Assembly (NCBI GenBank): GCA_036346395.1
Contig: CM070611.1
Span: forward strand, 20,036,473-20,100,472
DNA: 64,000 nucleotides
Direction of reading: 5' to 3'
DNA from: Hsuehochloa calcarea
Lineage: Eukaryota > Streptophyta > Magnoliopsida > Poales > Poaceae
Below the pieces are notes generated by a model that was given only the letters and a program-made list of their open reading frames with translations, was not told the origin of the DNA and searched no databases. Made by a program: the position numbers and the translations under genes. This document shows positions 21,938-33,265 of the stretch, piece after piece (positions within the stretch are counted from its first letter, which is position 1; every line of letters starts with the position of its first letter).

Positions 21938-23236
21938 AAAGTCAAGGACCCGAACGTGAAGTGAAGATACGCGTCATCAAGCTTCAAGAAGTTGCTTAAG
22001 GCAAAGGTATGACTAGCTAGGGTTAAGGATGTGTTCCTTGTCTTTTACCGGTTTTGGTGTTTGGTTGAAAGACCGGATTGCTAGTATAGGTTGATGTACT
22101 ATTAAGAGGGGTCTTGACTAGTAGCATGAGTTTGTCATGTGTTGATAGCTCATTGTGCTTGCTCTAGATCATCTATGCATGGTGCTATTATTTGCGAATG
22201 TGTTTTGCACATAGCCGAGGCTCATGCATTTAATATTTTTAGCACGGGACTATAATTTGCAAATGTGTTTTGAAAATAGTTGAAGTCCATGCACCTTAAC
22301 CTTGTGGCATGTTGCTATTATTTTCGAATGTGTTTTGCAAATAATTGATGCTCATGCATGATCTTTGTAGCATGTGACTTTAGTTTGCAACTGTGTTTTG
22401 CAAATAGTTTAAGTCCATGTATCTTATTCCTTATGGTGTAATTCTAAAAGTTGGCAAATGTGTTTTGCAACTTGTTGAGAATCTTACATTTAACTCTTAT
22501 TTGAATCGCAAGTCAATTAGCAAATGTGTTTTGCAAATTGAGTTTTTCTCAGGAATATCGGTAGTTCCAACGTTAAGTAGGCGGAACTACCGCCGTGCGG
22601 TAGTACTAGTGTGTTGGGAGCGGAACTACCGCAATCCGGATGGACCGAAAATCCTGTGGTACGTATTTTCCAGAGATATGCTTTTCGAGTTTGTTTTGCT
22701 CTCTTGGAAGTGCAGTAGTACTGGCGTTGTTTGGGCGGAACTACCGCAAGTCAGCTGTACCGAAATCCTTGCAGTACATTTTTTTACAAAACGACACATT
22801 TTGGAGTTTTGGTTTGTTTTTTGGAAGTCGGTAGTACCGCTGTGCTTTGAGCGGAACTACGCATATCGGTAATTCTGAGAAACGAACGGCGGTATGTTTT
22901 TTCCAGTAGGTTCCATGTGTTGGACCTAAGTGTAAGCGGTAGTACCGCCCTTCAGAAACAGAACGATCGCAGATCGGAACTACCGTGTATTGGTTAGCGG
23001 TAGTACCGCACTGCACTTTTCAACGGTTAGTTTCTCGTCTGATATAGCCGTTACCATACTTGTCATGTAGGTGAGGTGGTACTGGCAATTGAACGGCGGT
23101 AGTACCGGTTGTGCTGATTTTTCAGCAGTTTATTTTTAACGGCTAGTTTTTGTGTGTATATATACCCACCTTGGCCGGTTGGGAAAGAATCTTTGGCACC
23201 TCAATTCATTCTCTTGAGCAAAGAGCAAGCCCTCTC
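21938..23236 (+). repeat. Sirevirus A 3' LTR, second segment
   Basis: Resumes the LTR after Sirevirus B. Bases about 22190-22540 contain about six degenerate units with TTTGCAAATGTGTTTTGCAA followed by a CATGCA-type word. Bases 22555-23110 hold about ten CGGTAGTACCGC-type blocks. A TATATATA box lies near 23157-23165 and could be the LTR promoter. The segment ends where a truncated minus-strand copia begins. Confidence 0.65.
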
Positions 23237-23726
23237 ACCTCTAACTGTCGTGCTCGTTGGTCCACACACATCAGAATGTATGAGTGCCAATAAGTCAGAC
23301 GCCCTTTCATTCCGACCAGTGAAAGTTGTCTTGGTCATCTTTCCGATCAGGCAAGATTCGCACGTTTCAAATGATTGCAAATCAAATGAGTTTAGAATTC
23401 CATCACTATAGAGCCTTTTCATGCATTTATCACTGATGTGACCCAAACGACAATACCAAATAAAAGTGGAATTCATATCATTAGGCCGAAGCCTCTTTGC
23501 ATTAACATTATAGATGGGTGCATCATCAAGATTCAAAATAAACAACTCGTTCAAAATGGGAGCATAGCCATAAAACACTTCATTCAAAAATATAGAACAA
23601 CCAATGTTCTCTATAATGAACTTATAACCCTCTGCCATCAAACATGATGCAGAGATGATATTTGTACTTATGGCTGGAACGTAATAACAATTATTTAGTT
23701 TCATGATAAATCCTGAAGGCAAAACT
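23237..23726 (-). pseudogene. BARE-like copia GAG-pre-integrase and start of integrase
   Basis: Downstream of CACTA-1, the minus frame continues with MKLNNCYYVPAISTNIIS, then LFILNLDD, WYCRLGHISDKCMKRL and CESCLIGKMTKTTF. These are the HHCC-type zinc-binding part and linker in front of integrase (here WYCRLGH has Cys where His-Ala is usual). It reaches SDVCGPTSTTVRG, the start of the integrase core, then joins foreign sequence. Integrase inserts element cDNA; its catalytic DDE core is missing here. Confidence 0.85.
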
Positions 23727-23729
23727 AAT
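23727..23729. repeat. TSD AAT, left of CACTA-1
   Basis: AAT precedes CACTACACC and is repeated at 27555-27557. A 3-bp duplication is the rule for CACTA elements. Confidence 0.9.
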
Positions 23730-23764
23730 CACTACACCATGGCATAGTATTAAGGGCAATGCAA

Positions 23765-24140
23765 CTGCCGGGAAAAACTGCTTTTCCCGGCAATTTATCT
23801 GCCGGGAATGTGTATTCTCGGCACTTATTGCCTATCCGGTAAAGTGCTGCCGGGAAAAATATTTCCCGGCAGATATGTGCATTCCCGGCAGTTAACTGCC
23901 CTAGAAAAGTCATTTTTCCCCGACAGTTAGAGTTTTCCCGGCAGTTATATGTATTGCCAGCAGTTAACTTGCCCTCGATTGCATGTTTTCCAGGCAGTTA
24001 AGTGCCCTAGATAAGTTTTTTTTCCCGGCAGTTAAGTGCCCTATATAAGTTTTTTTTCCCAGCAGTTAAACTACCCTCGAGTATCAGTTTTTCCCGGCAG
24101 TTAGACGCATTGTCGGCAGTTAAACTACCATCAATTGTCT
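23765..24140. repeat. CACTA-1 left subterminal repeats
   Basis: About a dozen diverged copies of TTTTCCCGGCAGTTAA(G)TGCC, some in inverse orientation near the tip. Subterminal repeats are where CACTA transposase binds in characterised elements; here that role is inferred. Confidence 0.8.
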
Positions 24141-25862
24141 TTTGCGTCATTTAACCATAAGCAGCTCCATGGCTTATCAAGCACTTAACAACAATATCAA
24201 ATGCTAGCTGCACCTAGCCATACATACTCTTTCAAGCATACATAGCAATAATATAAGAATCTTTGACTACTCTGGCCAAGAGTTATGCTTCATTACATTC
24301 TTTTGACATCATAATGTCAAAATTCTGCGTCTGCACAAATGAAAGCATTGGGACTCATCCTTCTTTATTTTCCAAAGGCCTCTAGATCAATATGAATCCA
24401 CTGTGCAACAGAAGATGCGATATCCACTCTCGTGTGATTATTGTTTACTGGAATCTCAAGTTACTTGTATAAACTTGAACATCATAACTACTAGTAGTAG
24501 ACATTTTTTCACACAAGGAAAACCTGATTCCTATAGAAGTGCAGGTATGCAGTTTTTACACATATAAGAAGACAGCACATGAAAACATCGGAACTGCTGT
24601 CTCCAACCACAATTGACTCAAGATAAGAAGAGATGGCTAAACAACGATATTCCATAACCCCTCATACAAATATAGCAAGGAAAATACTCATACTAAATTA
24701 GGGGACATGTGATCACAATGACTTTCTTAGTCAGCAATTACATAGTCAATCAGTTTTAGTTTTTCATTCTAAAGTTCCCCTTTAGTTTCACTCTTCTATC
24801 CTATTCTAGAACCCCTAAAATTGATCTTTCTGAGAATTAGGTATTTCTATGCTATAAAAAAAGATTTCATACAAGGATAACACAAACAGAGGAAGCCAAT
24901 AATATGGAAATTAGCACCATAAAGTGGAGACTGGAGAGACTATGCCAATAGAGCACCAATTTGGGCTCCTACTTTTATATCTTGTCTTACCCTAAAGCAT
25001 TAAGCAGGGTTAACATCAAAATAATTTATTACTACAGAAAAGGAGGAAACATTGACCGAACTTTTAATGTTGATATAACAATTTAATTATGTATGATGCA
25101 TCCATGAATACAATCTACACAAATACGACTGTATATTTCACATATGTGGCCACATGCATTTGCACAAAATAGTTGGTACATAAAAACAACATGATCAAGC
25201 TAAAAAGAATCCATTCAGGTTTCGCCATGCGATCCATTAAAGTATCACTGAAATATGCACCTGCGAAAGATCAAAGCAACACTATGGTGAAAATTATAGT
25301 AACCACATGAAAAGATTGAAGTATTTCGTGACCATACTCAAATGCAGTCAAAAATTACTAGAACATATAAAAAAATTCAGATGCAGAATCCTTCTTATGT
25401 AATTTTCCACTAGTATAAGGAAGGCCTTATTAGTACCGTATTTGATTCAACTTGAAACAAAATAAAGACAATTCGTAGTTAGCTTCTGTTGAACATTTGG
25501 CAAGTTTTTTCTCCATATTTAAGCAAACTTTACACAACAAGAGGTCACCATCTAGCATATGGGTTAGACAGATAAACCAATCTTTCAAAAACATATAATC
25601 CAACTACGCTCTAGAGATAGTGTGACAATCCACCCACAATACCAGCACGACGACATCAGCTTGAGCAAGAAAGGGATAGAACCTATGAAAGAACGTATTC
25701 ACTTGAAGCTAAGAGTGACATCAGGATTGAACAGGCTGCCAGCACAGAAGTTATGCCCACAGTTGTGCCTTCAATTGTTTTCTCTAACATTTCAAAAATA
25801 CAAGCATAAGAGATCAGACAACAAGTGTGCAAGGACCAAACAATAATGAAAGTTGAACTCAC

Positions 25863-25914
25863 TTCCTATCTTGCTCCATCTTAGGGCACCGTACTTGTAA
25901 CCTATCATTGATGC
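25863..25914 (-). pseudogene. captured exon, dolichol-kinase-like (second exon seen)
   Basis: On the minus strand an acceptor ACCCAG at 25915-25920 is followed by a 52-bp exon reading ASMIGYKYGALRWSKIG and then a donor GTGAGT (25857-25862). Joined to the exon ending at 26000, it gives GDTM then AS(M)IGxKYGxLRWSK, the conserved C-terminal CTP-binding region of plant dolichol kinase. That enzyme phosphorylates dolichol with CTP in the ER membrane for N-glycosylation. I could not find the expected next exon downstream. Confidence 0.7.
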
Positions 25915-25999
25915 CTGGGTAAAAATAGGAGAATTCATCAGAGAACCCACATAACAGTAGGAGATATTAACAGACCAAACATGTGGACATATAACTTAC

Positions 26000-26040
26000 C
26001 ATGGTATCACCTATCCCCAAACTGAGAATTCTAGCAAAAA
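26000..26040 (-). pseudogene. captured exon, dolichol-kinase-like (first exon seen)
   Basis: The minus strand reads FARILSLGIGDTM, ending at 26000 in front of a perfect GTAAGT donor (25994-25999). LGIGDTMAS is a signature of plant dolichol kinases. The 5' limit of this exon is unclear; 26040 is where the similarity I can see stops. Splice signals kept with the exon show that genomic DNA was captured, introns included. Confidence 0.65.
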
Positions 26041-26639
26041 TGATGATATTCCCTCATGACCAGATCACAAGGAGATATTTGCAGAAAGAGATTGGGATAT
26101 CATATTTTCGCTAGCTCTACAAGAAAATAGTAGAATCAAGTAAAAATTGCACACTACACCATGAGGCCAATAAGATTGTTAATTTAACCTTGTCTCCACC
26201 AGTACGTAGATATATATATTTGGCGTGATTGGTTATTGTTTCTAGGGAGACTGCCTCTCTCTATATGTCCATATGATCCATCTCACTTGTTCTTTTGTGA
26301 CAGCATCTTTGGGACACTAAATCATCAATTGATAAGTATCCACAGCTGTTCTAATCAGTATAAGTTATTCTTGCATCGTATGTTCAAATTAAGATGCATG
26401 GTCATATGGACCAAAGTATTTCTAAAAAATGGTATACATTCACCTCCTTAAAAATTAAAATGTGTGCACAGGAGACTAACGGTAAGAAACAATGCAAAGA
26501 AAAACTCACTAGAAACTGCACACCATGAACATCACCCACACCACCACCAGATCGTCATAGCTTCAGTAGGTATCCCTCAATTCATTCCATTCCAGACCAG
26601 TAGGGTTAGGGAGTAGTATTACCTGGGTGTATACTTACC

Positions 26640-27280
26640 CCTAGCAGCCGAAGCCTCTTGGGTGAGGGAGGAGGCCTTGTGGACCGGTGGCGCCACGATG
26701 GCCGCATCAAGGGAGGAGGCGCGCAGAGAGGGAGGTCTTTGGGGTGAGCCGGGCCGAGTCGGTGGAGGCAGCGGTACAGGGCCATCCGACTGCGCCAGAG
26801 CAAGAACGGCCAGCGGCGGCGTAGGGAGCCGAGCCAAGAGGCGGAGGCGAGCCGGGAGGAGCATCCCAGGGCACCGGGGGTAGTAGCGGGCCGCGTCGAG
26901 TGGAGCGGAGAGAGGTCGGAGCGGGAGGAGGCGCTGGAGCCGAAACCGGGGAGCAGAGCGACCGACTGAGGCAGCAGAGGCGACGCAGGCGGCGCTTGGC
27001 CTTCGGCCGCACCGGGTGAAGAAGGAGGCGGGGAGTAGGTCGGCGGAGCGGCGGAGGAGGCGCTGGGAGCGGAGCTGGAGGCGGAGCAGCGGCTGGAGGC
27101 GATGGCGGCGGAGATCTCCGAGAGAGAGGGAGAGGCGCGAAGGAGTCGGCAGGAGAGGGGGAGGCGAGAGTGTCGGCGGGGGAGGTGTGAAGGCAGAGAG
27201 GGAGAGGATAAGGGAGAGAGGCGGCGCTGAGGGGGTAAGAAGAGGGAGAGAGAGAGGGGGGTTAGATTAGGGGGTGGTTT
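26640..27280 (-). other. GC-rich, first-exon-like block in CACTA-1
   Basis: A sharply GC-rich island inside an AT-rich element. On the minus strand it has open frames rich in Pro, Ala, Leu and Arg and ends at a good donor (TAGGG then GTAAGTAT at about 26640-26633). It looks like the 5' UTR and first exon of a grass host gene, possibly the same captured gene as the dolichol-kinase exons. I recognise no domain in it, and the plus-strand Arg/Gly-rich frames are compositional artefacts. Confidence 0.45.
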
Positions 27281-27329
27281 AGTTAGCCGGTTGACCTTGT
27301 TTACATAACTACTTTTTTCACCTCCTGCC

Positions 27330-27535
27330 CAATATTTGTCCCAGCAGTTATGTTGACCTAGTTTACTTTTTCTAGAGCAGATATGTTGTAGCTAAAATAA
27401 AAATATACCCAGCAGATAAGTTGTTCTACATAATAGTTATTGCCGGCAGATAATAGGACCTGTAATATTTTCAACATTGCCGGCACATAATTTGCCTCTC
27501 ATCCAATTCTTTCCCGGCAGATTATTGCCCTTAAT
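27330..27535. repeat. CACTA-1 right subterminal repeats
   Basis: About five diverged units of the CCCGGCAGATTATTGCC type, closest to the tip being TTTCCCGGCAGATTATTGCC, matching the left array. Confidence 0.75.
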
Positions 27536-27557
27536 ACTATGCCGTGGTGTAGTGAAT

Positions 27558-28609
27558 GGCAAAGTCCCGACGGCTAATGCAACAACTTTTGCTTTATTGC
27601 CGACGCGAAGATCCATCTCCCCCCTTGTTAATCTCCTACTCCTTGTTAGACTCTGAATCGAATTGCAAATATGAGCAACCGATCCGGTATCAAATACCCA
27701 CGAGTTAACATAAGAATCAGCAAGAAAAACATCAATAACATTAATACCTAAAGTGGAAGGTTTAGTTCCACCATTCTTTGTCGGATCAGCCAGGTATTTC
27801 TTGTAGTTCCTCTTCTAGTGGCCTGTCTCCTTGCAGTAAAAGCATTCATTCTCTTGAGTCAGGCCGGACTTGGTCTTGTGTTTAGGCTTGATAGCTCGGA
27901 TCTCATCCGAAGGCTTGCCCTTACCTTTGACCCAAGTCTTAGCCTTCTTCTTGAAGCTAGTACTCTTTTGCACAATCATCACATGACTGTTTCTTTTCTT
28001 AATGCTATCCTCTGCAACCTTAAGCATCATATGCAGTTCGGTGAGATTCTTATCTAAGCCATTCATATGAAAAGTCATAATGAACTGCCCATAGCTTGCA
28101 GGAAGCGAAGCAAGAATCAAATCTGTAGCCAACTCTTGACTAAGTGGAAAACCGAGTTTTTCCAAACTCTGCGTGTAACCAACCATCTTGATCACATGAG
28201 GGCTCACCGGACTACCCTCAGTTAGCTTACACCCAAACAGTTTCTTTGAGATCTCATATCTCTCAGTTCTTGCTTGTGTCTCAAACATGCCTTTGAGCGC
28301 CACGATCATATCGTAGGCCTCAATGTTCTCAAACTGCTTCTGAAGGTCTGAGTTCATTGCAGCAAGCATGAGACAGCTAACATCAAGGGACTCATCACAT
28401 GCCCTTTTATAGGCTGTTTTAAGAGGAGCAGCACCATTCTCAGTAGGCACATCAGGAATTGGTTCCTCTAGAATATGTTCCTTTTTATATTGCCTAAGAA
28501 CAATTCTCAGGTTGCGGGACCAATCCGCAAAATTTATTCCATTCAGTTTTTCCTTATCAAGAATCAAACGTAAAGCAAAACTGGATGTAGATACAGCAGA
28601 TGGTGCCAT
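27558..28609 (-). pseudogene. BARE-like copia gag and protease
   Basis: Starts at 28609 with MAPSAVSTSSFALRLILDKE, the usual start of BARE/RIRE1-class gag. UBN2 motifs follow (LNGINFADWSRNLRI, LMLAAMNSDLQKQFE, ISKKLFGCKL, LASLPASYGQF), then a basic stretch and the knuckle CFYCKETGH. A TAG at 27815-27817 interrupts the knuckle, and its fourth ligand position reads Tyr instead of Cys, so zinc binding is lost. After the stop the same frame gives the protease, with WVFDTGSVAHIC as active site, then RVGNKAKVVALAVGT up to the CACTA insertion. Confidence 0.9.
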
Positions 28610-29990
28610 GATCTACAACACAAATATGCAAAACTAAGACATATGTTCAAGAAAAGTAACTTCTATTAAACAATTTAATGAAGATACTCCCACTGAATAC
28701 CATATCCCTCTTATGACATTTAGTGATTCAAGACCCACAATCAGTTAATATACTAGTGAGCTTTGGCATCACTGCTAAAAGATTAGTGAATATGGTAAGC
28801 AACCCCTTGCTAATCATATCTCTATATGACTCTTGTTGTTGGGAAGCATCTCTATGCTCCGGCACCCAATTCTATGCCCCAAGATCCATAACCGTTATGA
28901 TGACCTTGTCAAGTAAAACCAATGCTTGCGTGTAAGTGTCCGACACAAACCCATCTAGTCAAGGAATAATAATGGCACTCTGCTTTAGCAAGACCTACCA
29001 TCAAAATACAAGACTATGGATGGTGCAGCTAATTGGGAGGGCATCAATTTAACTTAAAATTACATGAGGGAAATTTACTTCTATCATGTTAAAAAGCATA
29101 TCAAGCAATTAAATAGCATGCATAGAAATAAATGATCAGGAATATAAAGGCATTCACAAATAATCAACTTGCATTGTGATATAGTATGACCCTTCCCAAT
29201 GGTGATCTCCATCGCCAAGCATCCTGTTCGCCATGTCTCCAAGTTGCTAAAACCTCCAAGTACTCCCACTAAGCCATTACACCTAACAGCACTAGGGATA
29301 AATTTTACAAGGAGTAAATTAGCACCACAAGTCGACACGCAGGCCGTTATACAAATATAGACAGCCTTAGGCTACAATAAACATGACATGCAGGTCATGA
29401 ATATTACACACATGCATGCATCTCATACATCATGGGTTATACTATTCACATCAATCCCTGCAACAACGAGTTAGGCATGGAATAGCAATGACTCGAGCAA
29501 CAAGAACACACACTACAAAAAGCGTGGTCTGATTACCCAGCACGTAACCGAGCCTTGGAAATTATCATATTAATCATATTAACCCTATTCTGAACCGATC
29601 TGATCATTGCCTTAATATGACCACACACTACGGCATACTCCGATGGCGGAATCCCGACCGACAGGAGTATCATGCAATCTGGTCGTAAACAAGCGCAATA
29701 AAACATCTGGTATTATTCGATCGTATCTCCGATTCGATCAACCACATTGATCTTCGCGTGCTCCAATGGATTTACGATCACTGTCTGCCCCGATGGCGGA
29801 AACCGACCGGTAGAGGCAAGTCGTGATACGACCATGCAAGCACGATCACGGAATAACGAATAAGAAAACCCATCTTACCGCCAATGCACATGGACGATCA
29901 AATCGACCAGCAGAAATAGAAATAGATCACATCTATAACTGCCACATATCACAATATGCGACCAATCCGAAACTAAAACCAGACGGCATG
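28610..29990 (-). other. 5' leader of the BARE-like copia
   Basis: About 1.4 kb between the PBS and the gag start, with no coding motif. Long untranslated leaders of this size are usual for BARE-type elements. Nothing else is recognised. Confidence 0.55.
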
Positions 29991-30002
29991 GCTCTGATAC
30001 CA
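29991..30002 (-). other. primer binding site of BARE-like copia
   Basis: The minus strand reads TGGTATCAGAGC just after the LTR, the initiator-Met-tRNA type. Confidence 0.88.
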
Positions 30003-31609
30003 CTAAAGGGAAACGCGGCAAGGCTACGATAGCACAAATAAAATATTACCGCGCAACTAAGGAACCACCGCTAGTAATAGATCACGAGATTACCGCTAGA
30101 CGCGCCGACACGTAGCGGAAGTAGAGTCGTTGAAGCGAGTTGATGCAGTCGTAGTCATACTCACGATGCGTTTCCTCCTTCAAGTGGTCGTACCCGCCGC
30201 GCGTTTGCTTCTTCGAGTGGTCGTACTCACCACGTGACTTCTCCGCCGACTCCGGTGATCAACACAAGTCGAGGATCGTCCTAGTGCTGATGCTTCGCAA
30301 CAACACCTTCGAGGTATCCACATGTACGGGGCAGGATCACCACGCGCTGGAGTGCTAGCACCGGCAGCTTGGTTGAGAAAGCGTGGCTATTTGGATTTCG
30401 GAAGTTCTTCCAAAGATCATCCTCACCTCTCCCTATGCCACCGCCCCTCTTTTTATAGGCATCCATGATGGGTCTCGAACTTGAGGCCCATTAGGAACCG
30501 AGGCCTATACGAATTCGGATCACCATCCGAAAACAAATCCTAGCCCTTTAAGTGTGCGACCCCACAGGTTCATGTGTAATCGGTTATGACTCGGAAACTC
30601 TTTTCCGACCACTAGTCCTTAGCGGTACCTAGCAGCACATAATGATTCCCAAAAACACATAGAATAAATCGGATGAACCTTAATGTAATATGATCTATAA
30701 CTAGGTCCTCATCACCTACGATATAGTTCGTATCTCCATACGACCATATCGTATTTGGTCCCGACCAGTTCATAACTCCTTACGACCAGGTCCTTACCAT
30801 TCTGTGATTACGTTCGATCAATCTACGACCAGTCCGTAACTGATCGAACTAAGCGACCTACTCATGTATTCTCCCTTTGCCTCGCGATGTCTGGTTGAAC
30901 TCCAGGTGAGATGTGGTGTCATCCATGGACTGTTCAATACTTTCTCGATCGAGTGTCGGATAACTTCATGTGGTCGACACTTCGACCACTAGTGGCATGG
31001 CTATGCACTTTCTTTATCTGATCACCACGATGGGCCCAGAGACATCTCTCCTGTTACGCAAGGAGGGGCAAATCCCATCTCTACCAGTCACATCCCTCCG
31101 CATGTTTCATAGCATACCCGAAAGCTACCTTTATAACTACCTAGTTACGAGTAGCATTTGGCAACCCCTAAGAGTGCTATTACACATGTAGGGAACCATG
31201 CTGATCTCAGGTCTAAGGATTATACATCATCATTACTTGATACCAACTAATAACACAAAGATTCATAATAATCTCAATAGTATCTCAATGATGGGTATAT
31301 CCAACCCCATGTTCCCTAACATATCCTCACATTATTGATTCGATATCACTATATCCATGACCGGTGAAACCAGGTCATCAATCAATACATGTGCTAGTCA
31401 TAGAGTCACTGGTGTTCCGACCAATGACCTCTGACCAGTGATACATTTAGAATGACATCATATAAGTTAAAGAGTTCCACCAACAAGTCACATACTTATT
31501 GATCTATAACAAATGATTCATTCAAGAAACACGATAACATATTATAAAAAACATGAACATAATCAAATATCATCATCTCTATGATTGCCTCTAGGGCATA
31601 TTTCCAACA
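30003..31609 (-). repeat. BARE-like copia 5' LTR
   Basis: About 1.6 kb beginning (minus) TGTTGGAAATATGCCC. The inner boundary is placed at the PBS and is uncertain by a few bases, because the terminal CA is not clear there. The region 30690-30870 is rich in CGACC/TACGACC words. The short frames inside are not supported. Confidence 0.75.
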
Positions 31610-32248
31610 TTGCCTTAGGTGGTGGATTGTGTATCCATTGAGCTTAGACACTTGATTAGTTCAAGTGAAAGTCGTAGATTTGTTACTCTTAGTGTTTGCT
31701 GACACCAAGACGGCGTGGAGGCGTCGTGGACCGGTGATCTTCTCAAGAAGTTTGTGAGAAGACCCGGCGTGGTTGTGAGTGGTTTGGTGCTCACCATCTC
31801 CCGAGTGGAGGAAGAGTAACCCGAGTGGATCGAGGTGTTGGTTCGTGTTGTGAGAACCGGTCCAAGTGGTTGGACTTACTTCGGAGGTGTTGGCTCAAGT
31901 GAGGAGCCGGTCCAACACGGTTGGGCTTACCTCAACGTGGACTATGGGAGACCGGCAAATCTCCAAACACCACGGTAAAACATCATCGTGTTTATTGTGG
32001 TTTGTTCTTGTACTTTACTTTGAGCAATTTACATTACTTGCATTAATTACTTATATATGTGTGTATGCTTGCTAGTCTTCATTTGTTGTATATTGTTGGT
32101 GCACTTAGTAAAGACTAGTTGATTTAGATGTTAATTGTGCAAAACAAATTTGTTATTAGCTTTCGCATTATAAATAGGTTTTAGCCAAAGAAGTTTTTAA
32201 AGCTGTGTATTCACCATCCCTCTAGTCGGCCACCTCGATCTTACATTA
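31610..32248 (+). repeat. probable last segment of the Sirevirus A 3' LTR
   Basis: It ends with GTGTATTCACCATCCC then CTCTAGTCGGCC and GATCTTACA, wording typical of the 3' end of grass Sirevirus LTRs. It lies between the BARE-like copia and the LTR of copia C. I assign it to Sirevirus A because the LTR needs a CA end and because the next bases, TTAGT, look like its TSD: the uninterrupted copia C LTR reads GTAGTTAGTGAC at 41101-41112. This continuity is inferred, not proven. Confidence 0.5.
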
Positions 32249-32473
32249 GTGGCTTCATGTAACGAAAGCATTAGTAGCTGCTTTATTGCTTGTACATTTG
32301 TAGTGTCCCTTATCAGAATAAAAGGAGAGAAAACACTAGAAAATCCTGAGAAGTTTGGTAGCACCAAAAGTGTTTGTGCCTTGCGTATTCTTGTTCCTTT
32401 CTTTGCGTTCTATAGTGTTCGTGTGCGTGCGTCCAGGCGTTCTCACTTGAGTGGTACACCGGCGGGGCTGACA
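32249..32473 (+). repeat. copia C left LTR, 3' remnant
   Basis: Matches 41105-41314 (for example GCATTAGTAGCT and GGAGAGAAAACAC in both) and ends GGGGCTGACA before the PBS. Its 5' part lies beyond the Sirevirus A insertion and outside the window. Confidence 0.8.
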
Positions 32474-32475
32474 AT

Positions 32476-32487
32476 TGGTATCAGAGC
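32476..32487 (+). other. primer binding site of copia C
   Basis: TGGTATCAGAGC two bases after the LTR end. This shows a plus-strand element. Confidence 0.9.
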
Positions 32488-32689
32488 TAAGTAGCTTTGA
32501 TCCTTCACGACGGCGTATGATGGTTCACACTCTCCTACCAGGTATCCTCCCCGAGATGGGGCGCAAGGCGACGACAACACTTCTCGCACGATCAATCTCT
32601 GCGATAATGGCGGTAACGAGATTTGATCTGGCAGCAACACTGACAAAGAGATCGTGGTGCAGCGGGTGGTAAAGGAGACAAGTAGATCG

Positions 32690-33265
32690 ATGGTCTACCC
32701 CACGCTGACACGGACGAACTACATCGACTGAGCCCTCGTGATCAGGGTGAACCTGTAGGCACAAGGCCTGTGTGAGGTGATCGAACCTGGCAACGTCGAC
32801 TACAACGACGATAGACTGGCGCTGTCCGCCATCTTTCGTGTGGTGTTGCCGGATATGCTGTACACGCTGGCGGTGAAGGACACGACCAAGCATCCGTGGG
32901 ACGTTGTGAAGACGATGCGGATGGGCGTCGAGCGTGTCCGTGAGGCAAATGCACAAAAGCTTCGCAAGGAGTTCGAGGATATCGAATTCAAGGATGGTAA
33001 GTCGGTGGACAACTTCTCCATGAGGATCACGGGACTCGTCAACAATCTTCGGATCCTAGGTGACACATTGGAAGAAGAAAAGTTAGTCAAGAAATTTCTT
33101 CGTGTTGTGCCACCCAGGTATACACAGGTGGCAATCTCGATTGAGACACTACTTGACTTGAGGATATTGTCGATCGAAGTGCTCACCGGCCGGCTTCGAT
33201 CAGTGGAGCAGCGCGATGACTCGGGCGGCTTCGGTGGACGTCTGCTCCTCACTGAAAAAGAGTGA
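32690..33265 (+). pseudogene. copia C gag
   Basis: The frame opens with MVYPTLTRTNYID and is interrupted by two early in-frame stops (TGA near 32729, TAG near 32756), then is open to 33265. UBN2-class blocks are present: IFRVVLPDMLYTLAVKDT, AWDV-like HPWDVVKTMRMG, LRKEFEDIEFKDGKSVDNF and KFLRVVPPRYTQVA. Gag would form the particle. The zinc knuckle is not reached: past 33300 the sequence is GC-rich and frame-shifted, and at 33533 it is cut by the gag-only gypsy. Confidence 0.82.

Larger units (their letters stand above)
23730..27554. mobile_element. CACTA-1, non-autonomous CACTA (En/Spm) transposon
   Basis: A 3825-bp element whose ends form a 31-bp terminal inverted repeat with one mismatch, beginning CACTACACCA and continuing GGCATAGTATTAAGGGCAAT. 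It has a 3-bp TSD (AAT) and subterminal repeats built on CCCGGCAGTTA at both ends. It encodes no recognisable transposase, so it depends on one supplied in trans. The interior carries minus-strand exons resembling dolichol kinase and a GC-rich first-exon-like block. Removing it and one AAT restores the copia reading frame exactly. Confidence 0.92.
23237..31609 (-). mobile_element. BARE/RIRE1-like Ty1/copia, 3' truncated, carrying CACTA-1
   Basis: A minus-strand element whose 5' LTR (about 30003-31609) begins TGTTGGAAATATGCCC on the minus strand, the LTR start typical of BARE/Angela/RIRE1 elements. Gag, protease and the start of integrase follow, then it ends abruptly at 23237 within the pre-integrase region. 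Reverse transcriptase, RNase H and the 3' LTR are absent. CACTA-1 (23730-27554) split the coding frame without shifting it. I infer it landed in the Sirevirus A LTR and lost its 3' part by deletion. Confidence 0.82.

Noticed and set aside
27016..27270. Arg/Glu-rich frame (RRRRWERSWRRSSG type).
   Set aside because: A product of a purine-rich GA tract in the GC-rich block of CACTA-1; no similarity and no splice support.
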